From: Candidatus Methylacidiphilales bacterium
Lineage (GTDB): Bacteria; Verrucomicrobiota; Verrucomicrobiia; Methylacidiphilales; CAZTYG01
Reading direction: 5' to 3'
NCBI GenBank assembly: GCA_033875315.1
Contig: JANRJG010000007.1
Coordinates: 1 to 52,270 of the forward strand
Length of the DNA: 52,270 nt
The position numbers and the translations under genes are program-made. The notes beneath the pieces are model-generated. The model searched no databases. It saw only the letters and a list, made by a program, of their open reading frames with translations, and was not told the DNA's origin. Shown here piece by piece: positions 25,645-34,294 of the stretch. Each line of letters starts with the position of its first letter. Position 1 is the first letter of the stretch.

Positions 25645-26541
25645 TCAGAGGGGGTCGTCTTCAGGGAATTCGATGCCGACTTCGGCGAGTTTCAGGGCGG
25701 CCCAACTGCCCCTGCGGGCCAGGGAGATGTAGGGATCGATCACCGCCAATTCGCCGGTTTCTTCCATGCGCACCACGTTCTCATCGTGGAGGTCGTGGGA
25801 CAAGACTCCGGTGTGGGGTTCGTAGTAGGCGAAGTAGCCATCATCGATGGTGTCGCCGTATTTGAGTTGAACCGGGGCAAAGCCGATTGCCGCCATCAAG
25901 TCGTTGATTTCTTCCTTGGTGACGGGTGGTTTTTCCATGTCGATGCGGACATGGGGTTGGGAAAGGACCGGGGCCAGGTCCTTGGATTTAGGATGGATGG
26001 AAAAACCTTCAAGGCGGTAGGCGGTTTCCGGGAAGAGTAGGTTGTGCAGGCGCATGCGGACGAGGTATTCGCCCAGCAGGCTGTCATTGACCCCATGGTA
26101 GAGGCGCTTGAACCAACGGTTGGTGGTTTCGTCAAAGTAAACGTGGTGTTCGGCGCCCCCCAGTTGTTCCTGGGCAGACCAGCGTGCGGTGAAGTCATCA
26201 TGGTCCCAGATAAAACCCTGAGACTCCGCCCATATACGGAGGGCTTTACGTCCGGCCCGGTCCACCGGGCGGAGGCGGCTCAATGAGACAAGAGATTCCG
26301 GGAGCTTTGGGATTTCAGAAAACGGTAGCCCTTGAGCGCCTGAGCGGTAGTGGTGGTCCGCTGTGTTGAAATTGAGGCCACCGTGGCTTTCTTGGAGATC
26401 CGTGGGTGATTCGAGGCCAGCACGAAGGAAAGCTTCGATGATTTTTTCGACGGGGTGGCCTGCATAACGTCCCTTTAGCCTAAGTTCAAGGGCCTGACGG
26501 GTCAAGTTCGGCCCTTGGGGTGCGTCAATACCCTCATTCAT
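25645..26541 (-). CDS. Protein-kinase-fold protein (polyvalent-kinase-like)
   Basis: A 298-residue protein. Its last part has HDLHDENVVRMEETGELAVI followed by DPYISLARRG, a pattern equal to H-x-D-x(4)-N and the metal-binding D of kinase folds. Similar HDLHxxNV...IDP modules are known as polyvalent protein kinase domains in phage and plasmid proteins. The N-terminal half has HVYFDETTNRWFKRLYHG, fitting an N-lobe with its Lys. The start at 26541 is preceded by GGAATAAGGGT; an upstream in-frame ATG at 26643 is less likely. It may be a regulator or antitoxin-like partner within the operon. Confidence 0.65.
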   Translation of the reverse strand: MNEGIDAPQGPNLTRQALELRLKGRYAGHPVEKIIEAFLRAGLESPTDLQESHGGLNFNTADHHYRSGAQGLPFSEIPKLPESLVSLSRLRPVDRAGRKALRIWAESQGFIWDHDDFTARWSAQEQLGGAEHHVYFDETTNRWFKRLYHGVNDSLLGEYLVRMRLHNLLFPETAYRLEGFSIHPKSKDLAPVLSQPHVRIDMEKPPVTKEEINDLMAAIGFAPVQLKYGDTIDDGYFAYYEPHTGVLSHDLHDENVVRMEETGELAVIDPYISLARRGSWAALKLAEVGIEFPEDDPL

Positions 26542-26569
26542 ACCCTTATTCCGAGTTACTACCCTTATT
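26529..26569. promoter_or_regulatory. Three tandem AATAAGGGTA repeats at the kinase-like gene start
   Basis: On the minus strand, AATAAGGGTA occurs at 26560-26569 and 26541-26550, and the variant AATGAGGGTA at 26529-26538. The repeats overlap the kinase-like start codon, spaced 19 and 12 bases apart. They could be operator repeats, a structured translation-control site, or a local expansion. Nothing else in the window has this repeat. Confidence 0.45.
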
Positions 26570-26673
26570 CCCCCGGTAGGTCCAGCGGGCACCGAGGTCT
26601 TTTCCCTGACATAAATGCCAAATGCAGCCCATGGGCAGGGCAAGACGAAGCAGGCGTTGATTGCGGAAGGATT

Positions 26674-29600
26674 TCATGGGTTCTGGATCACCAGCCAAGT
26701 GACGAGTTCGAGGTCGTCGCCATCGGCGCCGGGGGTTTCAGAGGCCGTGGGCAGGACGGCCCCTCGGCTGGAAAGGAGACTGGTGGCGGCGCGTTTTTGG
26801 AAGGTGCGCGTGATGCCAGCGACGGCTTTTTTGGCGAGATCGGAGTAGAGGCCCATGTCGGTCCCGTTTTTTGTGCGGGTGTCGAAAAGTTCGCAAAGTT
26901 GGTCGTGGGCGGAAGTCTGGCCCGCGGCGAGTTCCCGGAAAAGCTGGAGGATGGCTTTGGGGGCAGCAAAGGAATACTGGATGTCCCCGCTCTCCAGGAC
27001 ATAGACGAGGAAGTAGGGGTGGAGTGGGTTGATCTTCTCGGAGTCTTCGGCTTTCCCGCCTTTCCCGCAATGCCGGAAGCAGAAGATCACGCCGGGGTGG
27101 CATTTAGGAAGTGACGAATCGACCGGCACGACGGCGTAAAGGCCGGACTCGGCACGCTGGAGGGCATCCTCATTGGCCTTGAGGTAATCGAGCAGGTCCA
27201 GACGGAAATCATCGAGGGAGAAGTCGGCCAGGGTGACGCCTTCGTCATTGAGGTCTTCCAGATCGAACACTTCTTCCTGGAGGCGTTTGAGTTGCTTGTT
27301 GCGATAGTTGAGGTCGGCAGAAATGAGTTCGTCCACTTGCTCGGTGTTGAGAAGGTTGTCTTCGGCCGAGGCGGTGAGATCGACAAGGGCCATGCGGGAC
27401 TCGACGCGTTCCTTGACCTTGAGGTAGGCGTTGAGGTCCTTGGTGGGCCAGAAATTGACCAGCCGGACGCGGTGGTGGCGGGAGCCGATGCGGTCGATGC
27501 GGCCGAAGCGCTGGATGATGCGGACGGGATTCCAATGGATGTCGTAGTTGATGAGGAAATTGCAGTCCTGGAGGTTCTGGCCCTCGCTGATGCAATCGGT
27601 GGCGATGAGGAGGTCAATCTCCGGCCCGGCACCCTGGGCGCGGGACTTGGAACGGGGGGAGAAGTTCCGGAGGATGGACTCGAAGTCGTTCAGCCCGGTG
27701 GAGGTGCGGGTTTCGGTGCCGGCGACGAGGGCGGTTTCCACGCCGAAGGTGTCCTTGGCCCAGGCCGCGAGTTCGCCGTGGAGGTAGCGGGCGGTGTCGG
27801 CAAAGGCAGTGAAGAGGATGACCTTCCGGATCGGCTCTCCTTCCTTGTTGAGATCCGGGTTGGTGAAGTGCGCGGTGAGGAGCGTCTTGACGGTCTGGAG
27901 TTTCTGGTCGCGCGCCGGCTTGATCGGCTTGGCTTCGTCGCAAAGGTACTGGAGCTGGGTGCGGTCCTCGTTGAGCGCTTTGCGCCACTTGGGGATGTCG
28001 ATATGGCCGAGGTGAATGCGGTGGCGTCCGCCGATCTTGAAGGCTTCGGGATCGGTTTCCCCGTCGTCCACATCGTCGACCTCGGGTTCGACCACGTCGA
28101 AATCGATCTCGGGATGGGCATCACGGTGCTCCTCAAATGCGGCCAGTTTGGTTTCCAGCTTGGTGATTTTATCGAGCGTGCGCTGGAGGGTGAGGCGGAA
28201 GGAATCGATGGAGGACTCGAGGCGCTTGAGGAAGTTCACCTTCATCATGGCGATGAGGATGCGTTCGCGGCCTTCCTGGTTGAAGTTGCCGATCTTGCGC
28301 TCATAGGCGGCGTGGGTTTCGGCGGGCAGGTCTTTGCGGAGGTGGGCGCTCGGGTGGTAGAGTGCGAGGTTCAGCTTGGAAATCTCCGCATCGAGCTGCT
28401 GGAAGGTGGGGAACCTGCCGAGGGTATCGATCTCGGGGTATTCGGAATGCGGTTTCTCGCGGTGGGGGAAGCCGCCGAGGTGCTCCATCTCGGCCTTGTA
28501 GTGACGCTCGATCTGGCGGCGGCTGCGGGCGATGCTGAGGGCATCCAGGAGGGTGAAGAGGTCGCCGCCGAGCTTGAGGAGGAGTTCCTTGCTGCTGCGC
28601 TGGTCGGCGGGGAGCTTGGCCCAGCGGGTGAACTCGGCCTGGGCTTTGCGGGTGGTCTCGAAGATGCTGGGGATTTCGAGGTTCTTCTCGAAGGCGCGGT
28701 CGGCGGCGGCGTTGGCTGATCGCTCGCGCCGGGCGACATCGCCGCCTGCGATGAAGCTGATCTGGTTGCGGAGGTCGGCGAGGTAATTGTTGACCGGGGT
28801 GGCCGAGAGCAGGAGGACGTGGCTGCGGATGCCCTTCTGGATGATGTCCTGCATCAGGCGCTCGTAGCGGGTGCGGCGTGGCCTGCCGTCCGGCGTTTCC
28901 GTGCCGACGGCATTGTTGCGGAAGTTGTGGGATTCGTCGATGACGATGAGATCGTAATTGGAGGGGAGACTGGCGAGATCGATCGGTCCTCGCTGGCCCT
29001 TGGTGAAGCTGAGGTCGGTGTGGGCGAGAATGTGGTAATTGAAACGGTCCTTGGCGAGGATGTTGTCGGCGGAACCATGGGCGAGCCAACAGTTCCAGTT
29101 GTTCCAGAGTTTTTTCGGGCAGAGAACCAGGATGCTGGAGCCGCGATCTTGGTAATACTTGATGACCGCGAGGGCTTCGAAGGTCTTCCCGAGCCCGACG
29201 CTGTCGGCGAGGATGCAGCCCCGGTAATCGCGCAGGCGGCGGATGGCTCCACGGACCCCGTCTTTTTGGAAGGAAAAGAGTTTCTGCCAGATTTGGCTGT
29301 CGAAGAGGTTGGTTTTGTCCAACTGGAGATCGGCGTCGGTGTTTTCGTCCAGGAATCGACGGAAAACGTGGTAGAGGGTCAGATAGTAAATGAACTGCGG
29401 CGATTGGTTGCCGTAGAGGCGTTCCAGATGTTTGAGGACCTCATCCTTCACGTCCGCCACCTGGGCGCTATCATTCCAAAGTGCATCAAACCAGGCGAGC
29501 AGGTCCTTCCGGTCGTAGGTGGAGTCGAGGATGATGTTCAGTTCGGTGTTGTTGCGGGTGGGGGAAAGGCCGAGGCCCGGGACGGTGAAATTGCTGCTGC

Positions 29601-30024
29601 CGAGTATGGCCTGAGCCTCATTCCCTTTTTCAGGGAGCACATGGTACATCTTTCCGTGCAGGAATCCGGATTGGACTACGGAACGGATTTCGACCTGCTG
29701 TCGAATCCAATCCGCGCAGGCGCGGGCTTGGGGGCGTTGCTGCAGGGCATTGCCGATGCTCAGTCCGTTTTCGGTCAATCGGAAGTGCTTGGAATCGGCC
29801 TTGTCCGCGTCGACCAAGGACACGAAGGAGGGTTCACCAAAGAGAAAACGGAGCTTGCCGGCCTGCTCGAGCACATCGCGCAGGGCATAGTAGGCGTGAA
29901 CAGTGAAATACGCGGAGACGAAGGAAAGTCGTGAGCCGGGATGGATGGCCTGCCGTAGAAAGTCTGCGGCAGATCCCCGCGTCTGGTTGTCGCGGAGGTT
30001 GGAGTGGTTCGGGGGCGTGGACAT
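26674..30024 (-). CDS. PLD-SNF2 family helicase/translocase, 1116 aa
   Basis: A fusion of an N-terminal PLD nuclease-like domain and a full SNF2 helicase. In the PLD part, FLHGKMYHVLPEKG is near residue 125 and AILGSSNFTVPGLG follows (HxK then GSSN). In the helicase, motif I is LADSVGLGKT (about 275), motif II VIDESHNF (about 361), motif III LLSATPVNN, motif V IATDCISEGQNLQ and motif VI QRFGRIDRIGSRH (about 845). Such PLD-SNF2 proteins drive ATP-dependent translocation in restriction-like systems. It is the first gene of the operon, starting 433 bases from the tRNA-Gly. Confidence 0.9.
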   Translation of the reverse strand: MSTPPNHSNLRDNQTRGSAADFLRQAIHPGSRLSFVSAYFTVHAYYALRDVLEQAGKLRFLFGEPSFVSLVDADKADSKHFRLTENGLSIGNALQQRPQARACADWIRQQVEIRSVVQSGFLHGKMYHVLPEKGNEAQAILGSSNFTVPGLGLSPTRNNTELNIILDSTYDRKDLLAWFDALWNDSAQVADVKDEVLKHLERLYGNQSPQFIYYLTLYHVFRRFLDENTDADLQLDKTNLFDSQIWQKLFSFQKDGVRGAIRRLRDYRGCILADSVGLGKTFEALAVIKYYQDRGSSILVLCPKKLWNNWNCWLAHGSADNILAKDRFNYHILAHTDLSFTKGQRGPIDLASLPSNYDLIVIDESHNFRNNAVGTETPDGRPRRTRYERLMQDIIQKGIRSHVLLLSATPVNNYLADLRNQISFIAGGDVARRERSANAAADRAFEKNLEIPSIFETTRKAQAEFTRWAKLPADQRSSKELLLKLGGDLFTLLDALSIARSRRQIERHYKAEMEHLGGFPHREKPHSEYPEIDTLGRFPTFQQLDAEISKLNLALYHPSAHLRKDLPAETHAAYERKIGNFNQEGRERILIAMMKVNFLKRLESSIDSFRLTLQRTLDKITKLETKLAAFEEHRDAHPEIDFDVVEPEVDDVDDGETDPEAFKIGGRHRIHLGHIDIPKWRKALNEDRTQLQYLCDEAKPIKPARDQKLQTVKTLLTAHFTNPDLNKEGEPIRKVILFTAFADTARYLHGELAAWAKDTFGVETALVAGTETRTSTGLNDFESILRNFSPRSKSRAQGAGPEIDLLIATDCISEGQNLQDCNFLINYDIHWNPVRIIQRFGRIDRIGSRHHRVRLVNFWPTKDLNAYLKVKERVESRMALVDLTASAEDNLLNTEQVDELISADLNYRNKQLKRLQEEVFDLEDLNDEGVTLADFSLDDFRLDLLDYLKANEDALQRAESGLYAVVPVDSSLPKCHPGVIFCFRHCGKGGKAEDSEKINPLHPYFLVYVLESGDIQYSFAAPKAILQLFRELAAGQTSAHDQLCELFDTRTKNGTDMGLYSDLAKKAVAGITRTFQKRAATSLLSSRGAVLPTASETPGADGDDLELVTWLVIQNP

Positions 30025-30128
30025 TTACTTGAGCAAGAAGCCTGTAGGTTAAGTCCCTACACTAGTTTTCCAAGCTTTCCTTGGCTGTATTGGTTTGCTT
30101 GTGACGAAGGTGGTCTGCCCACTGGGAT

Positions 30129-30235
30129 AGCAGTCTCGCTTCGGGGTTAGCGAGGGTTGTATTTCTTTTAGGCCTGCGGCGATCCGTCTTCGCTGGAAGC
30201 TACGACGCGATCAAAAAAATAGAAAAATGCGGCGA
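30129..30235. repeat. Direct repeat copy A (about 105 bp) near tRNA-Gly
   Basis: Shares about 90% identity by eye with 30359-30464, including GGCCTGCGGCGATCCGTCTT and AAATAGAAAAATGCGGCGA. The copies are 230 bases apart. This copy has no tRNA gene at its end, but is followed by GGGAATCGAA at about 30269-30278, which resembles the T-arm of the tRNA-Gly. Confidence 0.7.
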
Positions 30236-30283
30236 TCCGCCGTCGCCGAGGCTATGGCGGGACAGGAAGGGAATCGAATTATT

Positions 30284-30383
30284 CTTGGGCTTTGCCCAAG
30301 GCTCTGCGGAGCGGTCCTTCGGACCATGGCCACTTCGTTTTACGTTCGCTTGGCGAATGGCAGGCTCGCTTCGGATCAGCGAG
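30284..30383. other. Run of consecutive short hairpins
   Basis: Five perfect stem-loops follow one another: CTTGGGC-TTT-GCCCAAG (30284-30300), GCTC-TGCG-GAGC (30301-30312), GGTCC-TTC-GGACC (30313-30325), TTCGC-TTG-GCGAA (30345-30357) and CTCGCT-TCGGATC-AGCGAG (30365-30383). No gene is seen here. It could be a structured RNA, a processing region, or eroded repeat DNA. Confidence 0.5.
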
Positions 30384-30464
30384 GGTTGTTTTACCTTTAG
30401 GCCTGCGGCGATCCGTCTTCGCTAGTAGCTACGACGCGATCAAAAAAATAGAAAAATGCGGCGA
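30359..30464. repeat. Direct repeat copy B, overlapping the tRNA-Gly 3' end
   Basis: The second copy of the 105-bp repeat. Its last eight bases (30457-30464) are the 3' end of tRNA-Gly, and copy A ends with the same TGCGGCGA. A direct repeat including a tRNA 3' end is what integrase-mediated insertion leaves as attachment sites; tandem duplication is the alternative. Confidence 0.6.
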
Positions 30465-30527
30465 GAGGGAATCGAACCCTCGCTTCTAGCTTGGAAGGCT
30501 AGAGTCCTACCATTAAACGACCGCCGC
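30457..30527 (-). tRNA. tRNA-Gly (anticodon TCC)
   Basis: The reverse complement gives a full 71-nt cloverleaf: 7-bp acceptor stem beginning GCGGCGG, D-arm with TTTAATGGTAGGAC, anticodon loop CTTCCAA, and T-arm with GGTTCGATTCC. The discriminator base is A and CCA is not encoded. It lies 14 bases from tRNA-Arg in the same direction. Confidence 0.95.
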
Positions 30528-30541
30528 GAAAACTTGGCCTG

Positions 30542-30615
30542 CGCACCCGAAAGGACTCGAACCTTTAACCTTCTGATCCGTAGTCAGATGCTCTATCCAA
30601 TTGAGCTACGGGTGC
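30542..30615 (-). tRNA. tRNA-Arg (anticodon ACG)
   Basis: The reverse complement forms a 74-nt cloverleaf: acceptor GCACCCG/CGGGTGC, D-arm GCTCAATTGGATAGAGC, anticodon stem TCTGA/TCAGA with loop CTACGGA, and T-arm GGTTCGAGTCC. The wobble A of ACG is normally edited to inosine by TadA. CCA is not encoded. Confidence 0.95.
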
Positions 30616-30820
30616 CGAATCGAGCCTGAAAGATTAATGAAACCGGCCCGAGGGCGCAACCCCGAATTTGGGCATGTCCGTCATGGGGTAAACCGCAGGG
30701 CTCCTGGGATATTCCCCGGTCCTGGTGGCTTGGCAGGCTTGGCACGGCCGGAAAGCGAAGGACCTGGCAAAAGGGTTTCGGGTTTCAACTGGGATTTTAC
30801 ATCGCCTTCGCCCGTGTTTA

Positions 30821-32359
30821 ATGTCGAGGATGTTGTGCGTGGATGGGCCATTGACCAAAAAGACCGGCCTCGATGGGGTTCTGGTTTTTTGTCTGGTTCT
30901 GGTCTTTTTGGGACAGGGTTTTGATTTGGGCCGTCGGATCGTCTGGACGGCCTGGGACAGTCACTACACCGCGGAGCGCAGCCGACAAGTGGGGGTGTCG
31001 GGGGATCTCTTGGACATCCGTCAGAATGGTTATTCCGATCAAGCCAAACCGCCCCTGCATTATGGGCTGACGGCCATGGCCCTGGGGTGGATTCCCGATC
31101 CCGAGTCCGCCCTGATTTTTTGGCCGCTGGTTTTCGGCGCGGCGGTCTTGCTCTTGTCGTGGGTTCTGGCCCGACAGGTCATGCCCGGGAACAGGACGGC
31201 AGCCTGGCTGGCGGTGGTCCTGCTGGCCTCGCATTTTGTTTTTCTGCATTCTTCTTCTACTGCGCTGTTAGATACCGGGATGACAGCTTTCCTGCTCTTG
31301 ACCGTGGTGGGTTATGAAGGGGCGCGGCGATATCCCTTGTATTGGTGGCTGGTTTGGCTGGGAATCGCCCTGGGGTTTGTCCACAAGCTGCCGCTGGGAT
31401 TGCTCTATCTGGCTTTGGCTGTGGGGGTCGAAAGGTTTTGCGGGCGGGAAATCCCCCGGCGCGGACCTCATTTTGTCTGGGCCAGACTGCTGGGGGTCGG
31501 GTTGGCGCTGGCCTGGTTGCTCTACCAAGTGTTGCGGCATGGCCTGCCCTTTCTCCGTTACTTCTATTCCACCCAGATGGTGGAGCGGATCATCTCGGAG
31601 AAGCCCGATCGTTGGCAGAGTTTCTGCCTGACGGTCTGGCATTTCTTTCAATCCGGACCTTTGCTGGTGGTTTTGCCGCTGGCGGCGTTGGTTTATTGGG
31701 GGTGGCAGCGTGGGAGGGCCGCCGGCCGGGACTTGAGTGCGACGGCGTTATGGGCTTTCGGTTGTTCTGTTTTTGTTTTGGTGTTCCTGCCGGGTATGGA
31801 CAGGTACCTGCTGGCGGCCATGCCGTTTTTAGCCGTTCATGCGGCGGGATTTTGGGCCGACCTCTCACCACGTTTCCGTTTGTCCCGGGTCCTGTGGGTG
31901 GGCCTGGTTGTGGTGTTGGCTTTGGGCTATGCGGGTGTGTGCCGTCAGGCATTTTTGGAGGCACCGCCGGAGAAAAATCGGAGCATCCGGATGCATTCCG
32001 AAAGCTCGGCCGACCTGGGACGCGCGGTCCGCCGGCTTCGCACGGCGGATTGGCCGGTCGTGGTCTTGGGAGCCGGTCAGCTACCCAGCTATTGCGTTTC
32101 GGCTTTGGCCTTCCACACGGCCTCACCAGATCCCTTGCACTTTTGGGAAGTCGACGGGCAAGGAAGGCATCTCACGGAGATTCCGGGTTCTTTACTCGAG
32201 CCCGGCCGGGAAGTTTTATTGGTGGATATCGGTGGGTCAGGTGGGCCGGGAGGGCCCGCCGGGTTCGAGTCGATCGAGCTTTTGCAGGCGATCGGCCCCG
32301 ATCGTATTTTCCGGGCGAAGCTGGGCCGGACCGTTCCTTACCGCATGTTTCACTTTTGA
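30821..32359 (+). CDS. GT39-type membrane glycosyltransferase (ArnT/PMT-like)
   Basis: A 512-residue multi-spanning protein with about 10-12 hydrophobic helices. The N-terminal WDSHYTAERSRQ carries a D/E pair in the first periplasmic loop, the catalytic region of ArnT/PMT GT-C enzymes that transfer sugars from polyprenyl phosphates. Further support comes from SDQAKPPLHYGLTAMALG, which has the KPPL motif of the family. The C-terminal third is soluble and periplasmic. The start is uncertain between ATG 30821 and ATG 30830; neither has a convincing ribosome-binding site. It converges on the second GT39 gene. The sugar is unknown. Confidence 0.82.
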   Translation: MSRMLCVDGPLTKKTGLDGVLVFCLVLVFLGQGFDLGRRIVWTAWDSHYTAERSRQVGVSGDLLDIRQNGYSDQAKPPLHYGLTAMALGWIPDPESALIFWPLVFGAAVLLLSWVLARQVMPGNRTAAWLAVVLLASHFVFLHSSSTALLDTGMTAFLLLTVVGYEGARRYPLYWWLVWLGIALGFVHKLPLGLLYLALAVGVERFCGREIPRRGPHFVWARLLGVGLALAWLLYQVLRHGLPFLRYFYSTQMVERIISEKPDRWQSFCLTVWHFFQSGPLLVVLPLAALVYWGWQRGRAAGRDLSATALWAFGCSVFVLVFLPGMDRYLLAAMPFLAVHAAGFWADLSPRFRLSRVLWVGLVVVLALGYAGVCRQAFLEAPPEKNRSIRMHSESSADLGRAVRRLRTADWPVVVLGAGQLPSYCVSALAFHTASPDPLHFWEVDGQGRHLTEIPGSLLEPGREVLLVDIGGSGGPGGPAGFESIELLQAIGPDRIFRAKLGRTVPYRMFHF

Positions 32360-32368
32360 TCGCAAAAA

Positions 32369-32420
32369 GCCGCCAGGCGATCTCTGAACAAGTGATCAGG
32401 TGATCAAGCGGTCTGGCGGC
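32369..32420 (-). terminator. Terminator between the convergent glycosyltransferases
   Basis: GCCGCCAG (32369-32376) pairs with CTGGCGGC (32413-32420), with a 36-base loop containing a smaller GATCA inverted repeat. On the minus strand the stem is followed by a T-run, so it terminates the gene at 32431-34206. Confidence 0.6.
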
Positions 32421-32430
32421 CAGGTTGCTG

Positions 32431-34206
32431 TCAGCGGTTGTGCAGGACCACGCGGGTGCCGCTGCGGGCGAAGGGTTCCATGTCCGCCGGGAATCCCAGC
32501 AGGGCCCGCCATTCCTCCAGTGTGGTTTCTTCGGCAATGAGAAAGACCTCGCCCGATTTCCAGGCTTCGGCCACACCCGCGCGGTCGAGGTAGAGTTCCC
32601 TCCCGATCTTCAGGCTGCGGGTGGCGTATTCGTATTCCACCGGGACATTGACCCAGTGGACGGGCCGGTCGAGGTAGAAGAAGAGGCTGGAGGCCAGATT
32701 GGGGTAACCGTCGTAGATGACTTTGGCGTCCCGGCCGGCGCGCTCACGAATCGATCGGGCGGAGTTTTCCAGGGAGAAGTATTCCTCCTTCACGGAGAAT
32801 CCCTGGACCATCATGAGGTAGGGGACGATCATGGTGGCGGCCAGGGCCATGCCCGCGGCTGGCAATTGGCGCCGGAAGGAAAGGAAGGCGGCCACCGTGC
32901 CGCCCACGGCCAGACTGAGGCCGGTGTTTTTGAGGAGGGGGAAGAATTCCTTCCAGGCACCGAGGGAAAATCCCTGGAGTGCGGTCCAGAGGTGGTCCCG
33001 TTCGACGATGGGCAGGATGTTCACGTGGAGGTCGTCCTGAACCGTGCCCAGCCAGAGGGCGGCGACCACCCCGATCAGGCCGGCGAGGGCGATGAGGCTG
33101 AAAGGCAGGATGAAATACCAACGGGAGATGCGGTAGGGGGCCAGCCAGGGCGTGGCCAGGAGAACGGCCACGGCACCCCAGGAGGACATGGTGTAGTAGT
33201 CCTGCCGGGCGGAAAAGCAGGTGGTGACGAAGGTGAAGGCAAACCAGAGGAGAAGGTAGTGGTGAGAGAAGGTGAAGGCCTCGTTGGATTCCCGGCGGTG
33301 CTTCTGCCAGAGGGCCAGGGCGGCGGGCAGGAACATCATGCCGGGCATGAGCATGAAGAAGTGTTGGAGGATGTAGACCAGGAGGTCGACCTGGTTGGAA
33401 CTGGGGGGCCAGCGTTTGTCGATGGCGTGGCCGATCTGTTCGTTGACCAGATGGTCGAGGAGGAACCCGGGGTAGCGGACTTCGACGGCCAGATACCAGG
33501 GAAGCAGCAGGAGGAAAAAGACCGTGATGCCCCAGGGATGGAGCAGGCCGCGCCAGAAGGGGCGGGAGGGCTTGGACACCAGGGCCATGACGGCGGCGGC
33601 ACCCAGGGGCCAGAGGGCGGCGTGCAGGCCCTTGGTCAGGCAGCCCAACCCCATGAAGATCCAGGCGGCCAAAAACCAATGCCTTGCCTGGTCCGGCCGC
33701 CATTTGGCCCGGAGGAAGGCCCAGACCGTCAGGGTGACGAAGAAGGCCATGAACGGTTCCGGCATGATGACGTGGGAGAAGACCATGAAGCCGATGGCGC
33801 TTCCCAACATCATGCTGGAGTAAAGGCCGAAGTCCGGGCCTCCGACACGTTTGCCGAGGAGGTAGACAGCCAGGAGCCAGGCCGCGGTGGCCAGGGCCTG
33901 GGGCAGGCGGGCGGCGAATTCGTTGACCCCGAAGAGCTTCACGGAAACCATCATGGTCCAGTAGACCAGCGGGGGTTTCTGGAACCGGGGGACCCCGTTG
34001 TTGGTCGGGATCAACCAGTCCTGGCGCTGGAGCATCTCGCGGGCCGCCCCGGCGTACTGGCCCTCGGTTTCGTCGTAGATGACCGGGTGGAAGCAACCGA
34101 CCACCAGAATGAACAGCAACACCGCGGCCAGAAGAAGGAAGCGGCGGAAGTCGGACGGATCAGGCCAGAAGGATGAGATGGAGCGGGAAAGAAAGGTGGC
34201 GTTCAT
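32431..34206 (-). CDS. GT39-type membrane glycosyltransferase (ArnT-like)
   Basis: A 591-residue GT-C enzyme. It has VIYDETEGQYAGAAREML in the first periplasmic loop (catalytic Asp/Glu), RFQKPPLVYWTMM (the KPPL motif) and AARLPQALATAAW, the classical ArnT order. About 11 transmembrane helices are followed by a C-terminal periplasmic domain. These enzymes transfer sugars such as aminoarabinose from undecaprenyl phosphate to lipid A or proteins. The start at 34206 (MNATFLSRS) is chosen because the upstream frame overlaps the divergent exported gene. The acceptor and sugar cannot be told. Confidence 0.88.
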   Translation of the reverse strand: MNATFLSRSISSFWPDPSDFRRFLLLAAVLLFILVVGCFHPVIYDETEGQYAGAAREMLQRQDWLIPTNNGVPRFQKPPLVYWTMMVSVKLFGVNEFAARLPQALATAAWLLAVYLLGKRVGGPDFGLYSSMMLGSAIGFMVFSHVIMPEPFMAFFVTLTVWAFLRAKWRPDQARHWFLAAWIFMGLGCLTKGLHAALWPLGAAAVMALVSKPSRPFWRGLLHPWGITVFFLLLLPWYLAVEVRYPGFLLDHLVNEQIGHAIDKRWPPSSNQVDLLVYILQHFFMLMPGMMFLPAALALWQKHRRESNEAFTFSHHYLLLWFAFTFVTTCFSARQDYYTMSSWGAVAVLLATPWLAPYRISRWYFILPFSLIALAGLIGVVAALWLGTVQDDLHVNILPIVERDHLWTALQGFSLGAWKEFFPLLKNTGLSLAVGGTVAAFLSFRRQLPAAGMALAATMIVPYLMMVQGFSVKEEYFSLENSARSIRERAGRDAKVIYDGYPNLASSLFFYLDRPVHWVNVPVEYEYATRSLKIGRELYLDRAGVAEAWKSGEVFLIAEETTLEEWRALLGFPADMEPFARSGTRVVLHNR

Positions 34207-34294
34207 GAATGGGAGCGGAACGGTCTGCCAGAATTTGCCGGCGAGCACAACCGCAACATTGACCTTCGGGACATTTGCCCTAAGAGAATCGGAC

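Noticed and set aside
27292-28719. 475-aa open frame antisense to the helicase
   Set aside because: Composition is Glu/Gly/Val-rich shadow translation of a high-GC gene; the opposite strand has complete helicase motifs.
14113-30024. BREX or DISARM system
   Set aside because: No BrxA/B/C/Z/L-type or DrmA/DrmB-type proteins are visible; only the methylase and helicase classes are shared.
32425-34176. 583-aa open frame antisense to the GT39 gene
   Set aside because: Low-complexity Gly/Glu/His/Gln sequence without domains; the minus strand has the ArnT-type motifs.
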